Assembly (NCBI GenBank): GCA_023055425.1
Contig: JALGPY010000009.1
Location: forward strand, 20,791,775-20,855,774
DNA: 64,000 nt
Direction of reading: 5' to 3'
Source of the DNA: Linanthus parryae
Lineage: Eukaryota > Streptophyta > Magnoliopsida > Ericales > Polemoniaceae
Of this stretch, positions 1 to 11,429 are shown piece by piece. The notes beneath the pieces were generated by a model. That model worked only from the letters and a program-made list of their open reading frames with translations, was not told where the DNA came from and did no database searches. The translations under genes and the position numbers were made by a program. Position 1 is the stretch's first letter. The number at the start of each line of letters is the position of its first letter.

Positions 1-260
1 TATGTATACAAGGGTTAAGAGGTGCTACTCAAGGGGTCAAGGATGAGAGTTTGTATGTTCTACAGGGTTCAGCTATCACAGGGTCTGTCGAAGTTGTCTC
101 GGCCGAGATTAAGGAAGCTGATCAAACCAAGCTATGGCATATGAGGATCGGTCATATGAGTGAACGCAGGAACTTCACAAGAAGGGGTATCTCACCGGGT
201 ATGTGCCCAAGAGCCTAGAGTTTTGTGAGCACTGCGAGTATGGGATGTTAGATAGGTTCC
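1..260 (+). pseudogene. Copia gag-pre-integrase remnant
   Basis: From base 42 one frame reads a typical plant Ty1/Copia gag-pre-integrase stretch, with DESLYVLQGS near the start and KLWHMRIGHMS (the His-x-x-x-His part of the zinc-binding HHCC motif) around 130-165. The reading frame then breaks, and the matching cysteine pair (EFCEHC) appears in another frame near 215-235. This is the N-terminal zinc region of a Copia integrase and is no longer translatable. The window edge cuts the fragment on the left. Only the pre-integrase piece is visible, and the catalytic core does not follow. The family call is firm and the lineage is not resolved. Confidence 0.7.
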
Positions 261-1295
261 CTAGAGGCGATCTTTTTAGAATGGAAAGTGATTTAGGCTA
301 GAAACATTCATTGTATTATTTATGCGAGATATTTAATATAATGAAGTCCTTAGATTGCAAATATATTGTATATCTTAAATATCCCTAGTCAATTATATTG
401 ATTAACAGGACGATCAACTATAGACTAGTATGGGGTTGGATTGATATGGAGATATCACGATCCAACACATGGGTACGCTTTAGGAGTAATGCATACTGGA
501 TTGATCCATGAAGAGAAGGCTACATACATGTTATGTAAAGTCAAAAGTCCTTCTCGTAGAGACAACGGCATTGTCATACTTAGACTTGAAGTCACTAGAT
601 CCTCTAGTTGTGGAATGTTGTATTTTGACATCGTCAAACGCTACACCGTAACTGGATAGTTATAAATATGTGTGTCGGATACATTAATGAAGCAAGCTTA
701 GAGATGGTAGTAACGTAGATAGGATTTGTCCCTCGCATATAACGGGAGTAGATATCCACGAAAACTCGAGGGATGGTGCTCATAGAATGTCTAGCCAGAC
801 TCAGATAAATCAATGTAGGGTATTGAGTTTATCCGCATGGATGAGATTATTCCCATGATTGAGAAACTATGGATTGGATATAGGAGTAAGACTTGTATTT
901 CTCGTGTCCAATCAGGATATTAGGACAAAGGGATGAGTCAATACTTGCTCAAGGTATGTCGGATGACAATTTCTATTGGGATGCTGAAGTATAATCTTAG
1001 TATAATTTATGGTTATTTACTATGTTCTTGTAGGTGTAGAATTTTGTTAATCTTGTCCAGATCTCATATTATTGCAGGTTTCTTTGTTCAAGTATTACAT
1101 GTGATAGAGTTGTCCTCTGACGAACAAAATGACGATATTATTTTTCACTTGACGAACTATGGCGTAAACGTCCTAGAGTGCACGCCTGAACATGTTGTTC
1201 CCGTGTAGCTCAGGCCGCCAGCTCAAGGCATGAATTGGTGTGCTAGATTGCAGCTGGATTCAAGAGAGTGTTTAGATTTCCACCGCCTGGGGTGC
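261..1295. other. Unassigned stretch, possible decayed LTR
   Basis: I see no gene or recognisable domain. The open frames at 441-659 and 933-1208 have no motif. The stretch ends in GGGTGCTACA at about 1284-1293, which resembles the 3' terminus of plant Gypsy-type LTRs, but I could not find a matching TGTAG start or a target duplication. It may be decayed retroelement flank. Confidence 0.3.
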
Positions 1296-1720
1296 TACAC
1301 AAGGTATTGCAGAAGATAGGTAGGTAAAGGTATTGTGGTGGGTATATAATATGTATGATAGCTCATTATATATCTTGTATCAGACGATTTCTGGAAATAA
1401 AGTTGCCAAGCAATTGTTGGTGCTGAAAAGAACCCAAAAGGGTTTGTGGTTGAATCAAAACATAATTTCAGAGTAACATTAATGGAGGTGGAGATGAACA
1501 GTACGATTGAGGCTAGGACTGTTGGTAAACATTTGATCATACTGTTAAGGTGTAGATATGTACAGATATTTACATAAATAGCCCTTGCTCTCTATGAGAT
1601 ATTTCAGAGTGGAAAGCAAGTTTGTGTTGTGTTGCAGCATGGTCCTTGGGATGAGCTGAGATGGCTCTTCTTCCCTTTGATCTTATTTCCTTTGGGCTTT
1701 ACTTGTTTCTTTGGGCCTCA
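1296..1720 (-). repeat. Probable 3' LTR of old reverse-strand Copia
   Basis: The region lies just beyond a purine tract (on the - strand GAGGGGGAGAATTAG, about 1726-1740) that follows a Copia RNase H tail. That is where the 3' LTR of a reverse-strand element should begin. A TG start is possible at about 1720 and the far end would be near 1296-1300. No second LTR copy was found in the window, so the limits are approximate. Confidence 0.4.
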
Positions 1721-1725
1721 CTTGT

Positions 1726-1908
1726 CTAATTCTCCCCCTCAAACTGATGGGGCTGTATGGACATCAGTTTTTGCTTGAGATCCTTAAACTGGCTTGTGGA
1801 GAGTCCTTTTGTGAAAATGGCAGCGAGCTGGTTGGAGCTGTTAACAAAGGAAACAGATAAATCACGCATTAGTACTTTTAAAGATATTCTTACAAGTTTT
1901 ATGTGCAT
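1726..1908 (-). pseudogene. Copia RNase H C-terminal remnant
   Basis: Reverse-strand translation ends with SSNQLAAIFTKGLSTSQF and a basic tail. This matches the conserved end of Copia polyproteins (the QLADIFTK-type motif after RNase H). Just downstream on the same strand is a GGGGGA-rich purine tract, as expected before a 3' LTR. It is therefore the 3' end of a reverse-strand Copia. The RT and integrase of a reverse-strand Copia lie at 12960-15320, on the other side of the inserted Sirevirus-like element, so the two parts probably belong to one older element. Confidence 0.65.
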
Positions 1909-2045
1909 GCTTGCAAAATGGGGTTGAGAGTGAGGGAAATGGCATACATATTGTCACACCAAGGTGTGGTTTTCTATAAACAGATAAATCACGCATTAGA
2001 CAACTTGTGGTTTTCTAATTACAAGTTTTCTGTGCATGCCCGCCT
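1854..2045. repeat. Short partial duplication, ~127-bp offset
   Basis: CAGATAAATCACGCATTA occurs at about 1854-1871 and again at 1981-1998. A following segment ending TGTGCATGC is also shared, near 1893-1911 and 2022-2040. The duplicated block lies in the decayed Copia RNase H region and appears to be a local tandem duplication that broke the reading frame. Confidence 0.5.
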
Positions 2046-2564
2046 CATCGGAGTATGGATGAATGGGTGTGAAGCCTTCCTGGTAAAATATGCCACGAGT
2101 TTTAAAACTTTGTAGATAACTAAGTATTCGTTTGGCTCCAATAAGATGTTTGTCAGTGGGTTTATGTAGGGGTGTACATGGTTAGGATCGGGTGGTTTAG
2201 TAGGGGAAAAAGCACCCGCAAATAATTACTGGGTTACATAAATGCGAGTAAAAACCAATCCGCCTACTTTATAAATCAACCCAAACCAACAATCTGAATT
2301 TGTTTGGTTTGGGTGGGTTAGTTGGTTTACCTTTATTCTAAATAAATTACTATTTTCAGTTTAGAACACCTAAATAATGGTGCATAGAGCAACAGCAGGG
2401 CGTAAAATATGAAATATTATTTCGAATATTGAAACTTAGAATTCATAAATATAATCAATTGAAATAGTTGATGAATAGTTTGTTCAAACAAAAAAGATCG
2501 AAGAATTTTTTTGATTGTAAATCCATTACATTCAGTAAAGCCTATAAAGAGAAAAGAAAAAAAT
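2046..2564. other. Decayed flank with one GGGGTGTACA-type end
   Basis: No gene is visible. At about 2167 the sequence TAGGGGTGTACATGG, followed by low-complexity text rich in GGTTTGG/CCAAACC, resembles one end of a plant DNA-transposon derivative. I could not find its partner end, so it is not called as an element. This is the left flank of the large Copia insertion. Confidence 0.3.
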
Positions 2565-2569
2565 GGTTG

Positions 2570-3864
2570 TGAAAGATCATGTTGTGAAAGACTTGAAATA
2601 GCTTGGCTATTTCAAGTCCTTGAACCAGCTTTCAAAGCCTTGAATCAGTTTCAGAGGGTTGACAAGGCCTCGAAACTATATTCAAAGCCTTGAAACTGCC
2701 AGAACCTGTATGCACACTCTCAGGGGGAGTTTTCTGCAAACTCTCTGGATTGATTTACTCTCTCTCCCTTTCATATGTTTGATTTTCAGTTATTAGATGA
2801 TGAAATAAAAATTGTTATAACATGTTTTATTCATTAGATATCATCTGTTTGACCATAATAAATGCAGGAATTTTTTTTTCTAAGTTTTGCAGGATTATTT
2901 CCTAAACTGAATTGCTGCGGATTTGGAAATACTTGGACACTTTGATCCTGTGATCAATCAGACGTGTATGACAGCTTCTCATGGTGTTTGAATGAAATAT
3001 TACAACAAGATCTCTGAAGATTGTGATCATTCAACCGTTGGAGAAGATTTCAAAGTAGTCAAACTCTGTTGCCTACAAAATAGGAAGGTTGTTGCTGAAA
3101 ATCTGGGGAGATTTGCAGAGCTATATGAAGTATAAATAGAGCTCAAATTCGAAGCAACAAAACACAACACTCAACAGGAAAAAACATAGAAAGAATTTTG
3201 GATTGACAAGCATCAAAGAAGTTCATCATTCTTCCAATCCATTCACAAAAGTTCACTGCATTTCACTGCAGTTTTCTACTCTTAAGTGTTCTTCTGTATA
3301 GAGCTATATTGGTAGATCATTTATGTATTATCTCTACATCTATTCTCAAGTATTGTTCAAAGTGAACAATAGAGAATTATTAGTTAATTAGTTAGCTAGA
3401 GAAGGTACTAGACAGGTTAGGGAAAACCACAAGCTATAACAGAGTAAGGGAACTCTCAGTGCTTGAGTTCTAGGGCTTAGCTTTTGATTAATAAGAATTG
3501 AGTTGAAAATCCTACAGGGATCTAATCCCTGAGGTAGAGACGTAGGTCCAAGTGGACTGAAATTATAAATCACTTGTCTTCTGCATTTTCAGTTCATTTA
3601 CTTCATAGCTTTTGCAGCACACAAAAACTGTTTATTTTCATGGGTTTGAACTTGTTTTCAAGTCCTTGAAAAAGGCATACTTGCTCTATACTTTCTGCAT
3701 CTACTTCAAAGGCTTGAACTAGCTTTCAAGGCCTTGAACTTCATTGTTTGCACAAGTTTTCATCTTCCTAGCAAGTTTTTCCAAAAGTTGGCATACTCAA
3801 TTCAACCCCCCCCCCCCTTCTAGAGTATCTTAGTTTCTTATACATCTGCATACTCACACTTTCA
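2570..3864 (+). repeat. 5' LTR of Sirevirus-like element
   Basis: It begins TGAAAGATCATG and ends CTTTCA, directly before the primer site. The 3' copy at 11430-12738 matches along its whole length with scattered substitutions and small indels. It contains a TATAAATA box at 3131-3138 and clusters of the CCTTGAA palindrome at 2611-2694 and 3637-3738. A C-homopolymer near 3808-3820 is shared with the other LTR. Confidence 0.92.
3131..3138 (+). promoter_or_regulatory. TATA box of 5' LTR
   Basis: TATAAATA lies within the LTR and is conserved at 12003-12010 in the 3' LTR. It is the most probable core promoter of the element. A transcription start would fall some 30 bases downstream, near the CAACACTCAAC stretch. 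Confidence 0.6.
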
Positions 3865-3866
3865 AT

Positions 3867-3878
3867 TGGTATCAGAGC
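3867..3878 (+). other. Primer binding site (initiator Met-tRNA type)
   Basis: TGGTATCAGAGC starts two bases after the 5' LTR end. It is the standard plant Copia/Gypsy primer site complementary to the 3' end of initiator methionine tRNA. Confidence 0.9.
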
Positions 3879-3914
3879 TTGTATCATTGTATAAGATTTA
3901 ACCATCTGGTGATC

Positions 3915-5770
3915 ATGAGTACTGCAGGTGATGGTGGTTTCTCACAGGAAAGAGCTGCTAACAGACCTTCTCTATTCTATGGAGAAAATTTTGCTCACTG
4001 AAAAGCTCTCATGAAAATGTTCATCATTGATCAAGATCTAGAGCTTTGGACCATTATCCAAAATGGAGCTCATACTTTCTACACAGAGAAAGATGGGATC
4101 AGAACTCCCAAAACAGAAGACTCACTCTCTTCTTCTGAATTAGAGCAATTTTCTAAAAACTACAAGGCTATTAACACTTTGTATTGTGCTTTGAGTACAG
4201 ATGAAATCAACAGGATCTCTGGATGCACAACTGCTAAAGAAATCTGGGAAAAACTTGTGGTTACCTTTGAAGGAACCTGTCAATTCAAGCAAAAAAAGAT
4301 CAACATCTATCTCAGACAATATGAGTTGTTCAAGATGAATGCAGATGAGTCCATTAGAGACATGTTCAAGAGATTCACTGATATTGTTAACAACCTTGAC
4401 TCACTGGGAAAACATTTTTCCAATGAAGAAAAGGTGAGGAAGATCCTCAGGAGTCTTCCAAAGGCAAAATGGGAACCAAAAACCACATCCATTGAAGACG
4501 CTCAAAATCTCTCAACTTTACAACTTGATGACCTACAAGGGAAGCTCCTGACACATGAGATATCTATGAATTAATTTGATGGAGAACTCCCAGATGGTGT
4601 CAAGAATTTAGCTCTCAAAGCCAAAGAGAATCAGAGAACACAAAGCCTTGAAACTGAGGATGGTGATGATGAAGATCCAATTTCCTTAATTTCCAAAGCC
4701 TTGACAAGGATTCTCAAAATGAAGAAAAACTTTTGAAACAAAGATTTCAACAGAGAAAGGCATACATCATCCAGCAGCAAGGACTACAAAGGTAAGCCCT
4801 CTTCATAGAACAAGTCAATTGTTATGAACTGCTTTGAGTGTGGTGATGCAAGACATTGGATAAGAGATTTTCCACACAAAAAGAGCAAGAACTTTCAAAA
4901 GAAAGATTATGACAGAAGAAAGAAAGCCATGATAGCTTCATGGAGTGATTCAGATAGCTCTAGTGAATCTGAATCTGAGGAAGAACATGCCAATCTATGC
5001 TTCATGGCAAAGCATGATGAAAGTTCTGAAAAGAACATTGAGGTAATGGTGAATTGTCTAATTTTAAAACCAAAATAAGATCTTTCAGAATATCTCAGAA
5101 CAATGATTTCAAATGAGGAAGATTATCTGAAAGAGATCAGACTTTTGAAAGAAAAATTTCATGAGCAAGAAAAAGAAAACTTGCAACTTGTTTGCCTAAA
5201 TCAGAATCTTGAAATATCTCAGAAGAAAACTGACAGTGAGTTCAAGGCCTTGAAAACCAGTTTCAAAGCCTTGAAAACACAAGTCAAGGAAGTAGTCACT
5301 GAAACCTCATCAGTGAGTGACAACCTTGTTAATATAAGACATCAGATTGATGATTTAGAGAAAAAAAGATTACTCTTACTGAGAAACTTGAAGAATCTGA
5401 ATTGGTCAAAGTTAAGCTTGCTGGATCTGAACACAAGTTGAACTTGATCCTTGGAGGAAGTTCACAGTATGTTCACAAAGCTGGTATTGGATTAAATCAA
5501 AACTTTCCAAGAAGAAACAATACCAGATTTGTGAAAGCTGGAAACAAAAATTCTCCTACATGTCATTACTGCTATAAAACTGGTCATGTTAAGATCACTT
5601 GTCCTTTTAGAAGAAGAGACCCACACATTTTGAGGAACACTTTTCCTTTTCAACTCAAAGGACAAGCTAAGCAGATTTGGGTTCCCAAAGGGGTTAGACC
5701 ACCTAACATGGTTGATCCTGAATATGAATCCAAATTCCACACTTGGTCTAACAGTTGGGTAAGGCAGTGA
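3915..5770 (+). pseudogene. gag of Sirevirus-like element, broken
   Basis: The gag start ATG is at 3915. The frame meets a TGA at 3999-4001, resumes from 4011 through a typical Copia gag domain (UBN2-like; the region with EIWEKLVVTFEGT lies near 4240), and stops again at 4572. Further stops follow before a first zinc knuckle at 4830-4872, which has lost its last cysteine (CFECGDARHWIRDF). Next come an acidic stretch and a heptad-rich coiled coil (5103-5400) with FKALKTS repeated. A shift into another frame at about 5400 leads to a second, intact CCHC knuckle, CHYCYKTGHVKITC, near 5560-5605. Two knuckles with a coiled coil between them fit Sirevirus gags. The product would form the virus-like particle, and this copy cannot make it whole. 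Confidence 0.88.
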
Positions 5771-6467
5771 TTGGTGTTTGCAGGCTGTCACCAATGTCAA
5801 AGAACAGAAGTGGTTCATGGACAGTGGTTGATCAAGGAATATGAGTGGAAAGAGATATCTATTCTCAGAATTAAAGGAGCAATTAGAAGGTTCAATAACA
5901 CTTGGTGACAAAGGCAAATGCAACATTCTTGGTATTGGAAAATTTGGTACAAATTCTGAAAACTCTATTTATGATGTGTATCTGGTTGAAGGTTTGAAAT
6001 TCAATTTGCTTAGTGTATCTCAGCTTTGTGATAATGGCAACAAATTTATCTTTGATAAAGAGAAGTGTGTGGTGAAAAATGAGAAATCAGGAGATTTCAT
6101 TCTCAAAGCCTCTAGATCAAACAATGTTTATACTTTTCAGAATAACAAAATTGCAGGTGCAAGTTTGAAGTGTCTCAAGGCCTTGAAAGAGGATTCAAAT
6201 CTTTGGCATAGGAAACTTGGTCATATCAGTTTGCATATTTTGAACAAGTTGATTTACAAAGACTTGGTAAGAGGATTGCCATCCATCAAGTTCAAAGAAG
6301 ATGAAATGTGCAAAGCTTGTGCACAAGGCAAAAAGACCAGAAGCTCCTTCCAGCCAATGAAGTTTGTAAGTACAACTAGACCTATTGAATTACTTAAAAT
6401 GAATCTCTATGGTCCTATGAGGACTAGATCCATTGAATTACTCCAAAAGTTAAAAGGTGTATGCTAG
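5771..6467 (+). pseudogene. Copia protease and gag-pre-integrase, broken
   Basis: The aspartic protease active site is recognisable as WFMDSG at 5811-5828, but the next codon (5829-5831) is a TGA stop. An open frame from 5841 carries the rest of the protease fold (LGDKGKCNILGIGK; GLKFNLLSVSQL) and then the gag-pre-integrase zinc region (LWHRKLGH near 6200 and CKACAQGK near 6308), so the HHCC set is complete. The frame ends at 6465 after a short local repeat of an ATTGAATTACT motif that shifts the reading frame just before the integrase core. In the family, protease cuts the polyprotein and the HHCC domain binds DNA ends. Confidence 0.87.
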
Positions 6468-7492
6468 TTGTTGTAGATGATTTTTCTAGATATACTTGGA
6501 TTATTTTTCTCAAAGAAAAATCTGGAGCACTCTCTGAATTTTCAAAGCTTTGCAGAGAACTTCAAAACTTGAAAAACCTAACTGTAGCTTCAATCACAAG
6601 TGATCATGGTAGAGAATTTGATCAATTAGAATTTGATTTATTTTTTGATAAGCATGGTATTTCTCACAATTTTTCTGCTCCAAGAACTCATCAACATAAT
6701 GGTGTTGTTGAAAGAAAAAACAGGACTCTTGAAGATATGTCAAGAACAATGCTTCTTGAGAACAAGCTGCCAAAACATTATCTGGCAGAAGCTGTGAATA
6801 CAGCAAACTATATTTTGAACAGGTGCTTGATCAGACCCATTCTGAAGAAGACCCCCTATTAACTATTCAAAGGGAGGAAGCCAAACATCTCTTACTTCAG
6901 ACCCTTTGGATGTACTTGCATTATCCATGACAATGGAAAAGACAATCTTGGTAAGTTTGATGAAAGAAGTGATGAAGGTATATTTCTTGGTTACTCTGTG
7001 AATAGCAAAGCTTATAGAGTTTACAATAAAAGAACCAAACTAGTTGAAGAGAGCATTCATGTTATATTTGATGAAAGCTATGATGGTTCTTTGAGTGAAA
7101 GTTTTGCAGACTTGAATCTGAACAAGCATGAATCAGAGGAAGAGACTGAGAATCCATTAGGATTCAAGAAAGGATCAGAAGAGAATAGAAGACATTTTCA
7201 AGACCTTGAAAATGGTGCTCAAGTCCTTGAAAATACAACTCAAATCCTTGAAAAAGATGATCAAAAGGATTCAAATGACAAAGCCACTACTTCAACACCA
7301 GAGAATATCTATGGAGAACGTGAACCATGGTCTCCAAGAAAGAGATTCAAATATCTCTCATCCCATCTAGCTGATAACATCATATCAGATCCAACCACAG
7401 GTACACAAACTAGATCAGAGTTGAAGAACGTATGTGTTAGTGCTTTTATTTCTCTTGTAGAACCAAAAACTGTGAAAGAAGCTTTAAAATAA
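6461..7492 (+). pseudogene. Copia integrase, broken
   Basis: The rve catalytic core runs from about 6461, in a different frame from the protease. DDFSRYTW carries the first Asp, SDHGREF the second Asp, and NGVVERKNRTL the Glu, so the DDE triad is present. A TAA at 6860-6862 interrupts it, after which the conserved GCTCIIHD and FDERSDEGIFLGYS segments continue to the spacer before RT. The spacer contains three in-frame heptads encoded by CCTTGAA-type repeats at 7197-7252. A further TAA lies at 7490-7492. In the family this enzyme inserts the cDNA into chromosomes. Confidence 0.87.
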
Positions 7493-8287
7493 GAAGACTG
7501 GATCATTTCTATTCAAAGTGAACTCAATGAGTTTGAAAGGAATAAAGTTCGGAACCTGGTTCCTGCACCTTCAAATCAGTCTGTCATTGGTACCCGATGG
7601 GTATTCAGAAACAAGTTGGATGAAAGTGGCAATGTGATCAGAAACAAGGCAAGGTTAGTTTCTCAAGGTTACAATCAAGAAGAAGGTATTGATTATGAGG
7701 AAACTTTTTCTCCAGTTGCCAGGTTAGAAGAAATTAGAATTTTGCTTGCATTTGCATCTTACAAGAACATGAAAGTGTTTCAAATAGACGTGAAGTGTGC
7801 TTTCTTGAATGGCTATTTGCAAGAAGAATTTTATGTTGCACAACCACCTGGTTTTGAAAATGACAAGTTTCCAGATCATGTCTACAAACTTGACAAAGCT
7901 CTTTATGGTTTGAAACAAGCTCCAAGGGCTTGGTATGAAAGATTGTCAAAATACTTACTTGAAAATGATTTCAAAAGAGGTTTAGTAGACAAGACTCTTT
8001 TCATTAAGACTCATGAGAAATATTTACTTGTAGTTCAGATATATGTTGGTGATATACTGTCAGGGGCTACTAATGATCAATTATGCAGAGAATTCTCAAG
8101 TCTTATGAGCAGGGAATTTGAGATGAGCATGATGGGAGAGTTGAACTTCTTCCTAGGACTTCAAATACATCAATTGAAGAAGGGCATCTTTCTGCATCAA
8201 AGCAAATACACAAGAGACTTACTAAAAAAATATAGCATGGCTCAATGTAAGGAAGCCAAGACTCCTATGAAGAGTATAGAGGCATGA
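7493..8287 (+). pseudogene. Copia reverse transcriptase, active site altered
   Basis: RVT_2-type reverse transcriptase. Landmarks are GTRWVFRNKLDESG, KARLVSQGYNQEEGIDYEET, FQIDVKCAFLNG (a catalytic Asp) and ALYGLKQAPRAWY. The catalytic box normally written Y-V-D-D reads YVGD near 8043, so one catalytic aspartate is missing. The domain is otherwise open from 7616 to 8287. With integrase it would copy and insert the element. Loss of a metal-binding Asp predicts no polymerase activity from this copy. Confidence 0.9.
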
Positions 8288-8937
8288 TTGGATCATTACT
8301 CTATCTGACAGCAAGCATGCCAGGTATTATGTTTAGTGTGTGTGTGTGCTAGATTTCAAGCTGATCCAAAATAATCGCACTTGACTATTGTGAAGAGAAT
8401 ATTCAAATATTTCAATGGTACCAAAGACTTAGGGCTTTGGTATCCAAGACATTCTAACTTCTATTTACATGGCTTTTCAGGTGCTGACTTTTCAGGTTAC
8501 AAGGTTGATAGGAAAAGTACTTCAGGAACTTGCCAATTCATTGGATCATCCTTGATTAGTTGGCATTACAAGAAACAAAATTCGGTTGCTCTATCAACAG
8601 CTGAAGCTGAATATATAGCTGCAGGAGCATGTTACTCACAAGTGTTATGGATCAACTGCTAAGAGACCTTAGATTTGACTTCAGGGGCATACCTATTAAG
8701 TGTGACAACACTAGTGAAATTTCAATTACAAAGAATCCAGTACAACACTCAAGAACCAAGCACATTGATGTCAGACACCACTTCATCAGAGATCATGCTG
8801 AGAAAGGTGATATTGTTCTTGAATTTGTTGCTACTAACATGCAAATTGCAGATATTTTCACCAAACCATTAGCAGATGAAAGGTTCTCAGTTCTAAGATT
8901 GGAATTGGGAATGAAAAACAAAAATGCATTGGTTTAG
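8288..8937 (+). pseudogene. Copia RNase H, broken
   Basis: Ty1/Copia-type RNase H in two frames. 8381-8662 holds GADFSGYKVDRKSTSG and STAEAEYIA (Asp and Glu sites). After a frame change near 8640, 8629-8937 holds KCDNTS and RTKHIDVRHHFIRD and ends with the QIADIFTKPL motif. A short decayed stretch with a TG repeat (8280-8350) separates it from RT. It would remove the RNA strand during reverse transcription. Confidence 0.88.
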
Positions 8938-9392
8938 GGGGAGCATCAGGTAAGACAGCTAAGCTTTATGTGTTTCAAAGGGTTTGAACTGAATTTAAAA
9001 GCCTTGAAAATCAGTTCAAAGCCTTCCCTTTCCTTGTTGCAGTGTTACAGTATTTCAAGACCTTGAAAGTCTTTTCAAAGCCTTGAAAATGATTCTGCTA
9101 CACTAATAGTCAATAATCATGGATCATTCTATGTTGGGTGATATCTCTGTAGATATTTGCCTAATATATTCCCTACCCTTTTCAAAAAATTGATTTAGCA
9201 AAAAATAGTATTAGTATATTTTATTTTCCAACGGCATAAAAGTTTTGATATCTCTCAGATCATTGCAAATCTTTTGAGAATCAGAGAGATACTAGTTTCC
9301 TTTTGAAACTCAAACTCTTTCAATATTTATCTTATTCTCTTCTCCTTCATTCTGTATCATTCCATCCCTCTCGTTTCTTTTCCCAAATCCTA
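8938..9392 (+). other. Spacer between pol and extra ORF, palindrome cluster
   Basis: Non-coding. It opens with GGGGGAGCATCAGG right after pol. Five copies of the CCTTGAA palindrome family lie at 8974, 8995, 9015, 9054 and 9074. The last 60 bases before the ATG at 9393 are pyrimidine rich. The cluster is treated in the findings. Confidence 0.7.
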
Positions 9393-11118
9393 ATGAGCAC
9401 AAGGAGAGCCTCAGATAGAATCAAGATGGCTGGAGGTTCAAAACCTGTCTCAGAGAAGAAAAGAAAGGCAGCACTGGAAGAGGTTCAAGAAGTCATAGGA
9501 GACTTTAGCTCAAGAACTCCCAATGCAGAGGCAGTCCAAGATCCTCCTCCACCAAAGAAGAAGGTCAAGAAGGCTACAACCTTCTCTTCAGAAAAGCAAA
9601 AGAAGCAAAAAGTTGTTACAGAAAAGCAACCAGAAACAGAGCCTACCAGTTCAAAGAAGGTGAAGAAGAAAGCAAATCAGGCAGAAAAAGGGAAAGGAAA
9701 GGTGACAGAAGCACAACCAGAAGGACAATTGGAGAAGGCATTGCAGATCTATTCACAAGCCTCAACAAAGAACACAGCACTAGATGAGACATGGTTTGTC
9801 TCAAACATCGCTAAAGGTCAGTGGTTAGATGGTTTTGCTTCAAGATCTATTGGTTTCTGCAGTTTGGTTAATAAGTATGTGTTGGAACACATGAAACTTA
9901 AGTGCATCTCTATGTTAAAGAAGAGTTATTTGTGGTGTATGCTGAATCCTAGAGAAATAGCCTACCCTAGACTCACCAGACTCTTCTACCTGAACCTGAC
10001 GCAAGTTAAGTGAACTGCACACTTGGTGATCAAATCTAAAGTTGCTGGGATAGTAATTGAATTGGATAACTCTGAGTTTGCCAATGTGTTAGGGTGTCCA
10101 AAGAGGTATGACTAGCAACCATCCACCAAAGTCAGAAACCTTGAAGCTAGCAAAAGAAGAGTTCTTTCTTCCAAACATCTCAACCTCAGCTAAACAGTTA
10201 GCACACTCTGTGTTGAATGTTGAAGCCAAAGTTCTTCATACCATACTGGTTAGATGTATCTTTTCCAGAGAGCACTCCAGAGAGTTGGTGACTGAGAGAA
10301 TGATGCACATCATGTATCTGGTAATGCATGGCTATGAGATTGACCTTCCAAAACTAGTGATTGAACACATGCTCTTTAGCCTAACCAGTAAGAGGATTCA
10401 CCCTCTACCCTATGCAAACCTGCTCACTTTGTTCTTTGAGCATTTTGAGATTCCATTTACTGGAGAAGAATCAGTTACATATGGATTTGGGGTACTCAAT
10501 GAGAAAGCCTTTGAGAACATTGGAGTTGTGAAGACAAAAGAGAAAGTTTGGAAACTTTACTCAGACTTGACTGAAGCAGAACTAGGTGCAAAGAAGTTTT
10601 CTATGCCCAAGACCTTGACTCCCACTTCAAGTCAGACTTCTCAGCCAACAGACAATCAGAGACTTGATGGTTTGGAGCTGGACATGGAGGATGTCAAAGC
10701 AACTGTTTTTTTACTGGAGAGTGATTTGGGGCAAGTCAAGTACATGGTGGAAATCATCTTCAGAAGCATGACTTCTATTGATGTTCCTGAGGATCCTTAA
10801 GGAACAAAGAAAGGAGACTCTGACAAGGATTTACCTAGTAAGCATTCAGACCAGGAAGAAGCTACTCCAGTTTCAAACAAGGGAAAGCAGGTAGTAGAAT
10901 AGGCAGAAGATGAAGCCAATAGCCCTGACTCAGATGAACAGCTGATCACCTTGAAGAAGAAAAAGAAATCACCAAAGGTTGCTGAAAAAGACAAGACTGA
11001 AGAAGCAACTGTTGCAGGTGGGACTGCAGAGGAACAGGAAGAGCAGGACAAGACTAATGAAGAAGACAATGAGAAAGAGGAAGGAGATCAGGAAGAAGAT
11101 GAAGATCCTACCCCTTAA
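9393..11118 (+). pseudogene. Sirevirus-type extra ORF (env-like position)
   Basis: An ORF region of about 575 codons lies between pol and the 3' LTR, where Sireviruses carry an additional gene often called env-like. The first part (9393-10013) starts MSTRRASDRIKMAGG and is very lysine rich (KKKVKK blocks, coiled-coil prone). It leads into YPRLTRLFYLNL, which resembles the PF20167-type putative plant transposon protein domain. A stop at 10011 and a frame change near 10105 interrupt it. 10108-10800 continues with the rest of that domain (MMHIMYLVMHGYEIDLP). After a TAA at 10798 the same frame runs on as an acidic Lys/Glu tail to TAA at 11116. I see no convincing signal peptide or transmembrane pair, so an envelope role is doubtful and the function is unknown. 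Confidence 0.75.
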
Positions 11119-11429
11119 TCTTACCTATTCTTTCTTCCCCATTCTCTCTTCTTTAAAGTTTTTCTTTTAAGTTTTTAAAATTTCCCGCACACTTGATTCA
11201 ACATCCTCTATCTTTTTTATGAAAGTCAAAAAGGGGGAGAAAATTCTAGGTTTTTAGCTCTTAGGTTTATTTGGTTTTATTTGCTTAAATGTTTAAGTTT
11301 CTGTTGATGTTATGAATAAGTTGGATCTTTTTGGAAATTCTGTATTTTTAAATAGTGGACTAATCAGTTTATTTTGCAGAGACTAAGGATCAAACAGAAT
11401 TGGGTTATGTCTTTCATCAAGGGGGAGAT
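11119..11429 (+). other. 3' untranslated region and polypurine tract
   Basis: AT-rich non-coding sequence. It ends in the purine tract AAGGGGGAGA (about 11419-11428), which primes plus-strand synthesis immediately before the 3' LTR. A second AAAAAGGGGGAGAAAA purine run is at about 11228-11243. Confidence 0.75.

Noticed and set aside
2167..2350. A complete DNA transposon beginning TAGGGGTGTACA
   Set aside because: Only one end could be found, and the expected partner is missing on both sides of the Copia insertion.
2611..2694. CCTTGAA repeats as a small satellite or CRISPR-like array
   Set aside because: Copies are dispersed over 10 kb of one retrotransposon, including coding parts, with no distinct spacers.
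9393..11118. A genuine envelope glycoprotein gene
   Set aside because: Position fits the env-like label, but no signal peptide, cleavage site or membrane helix is visible.
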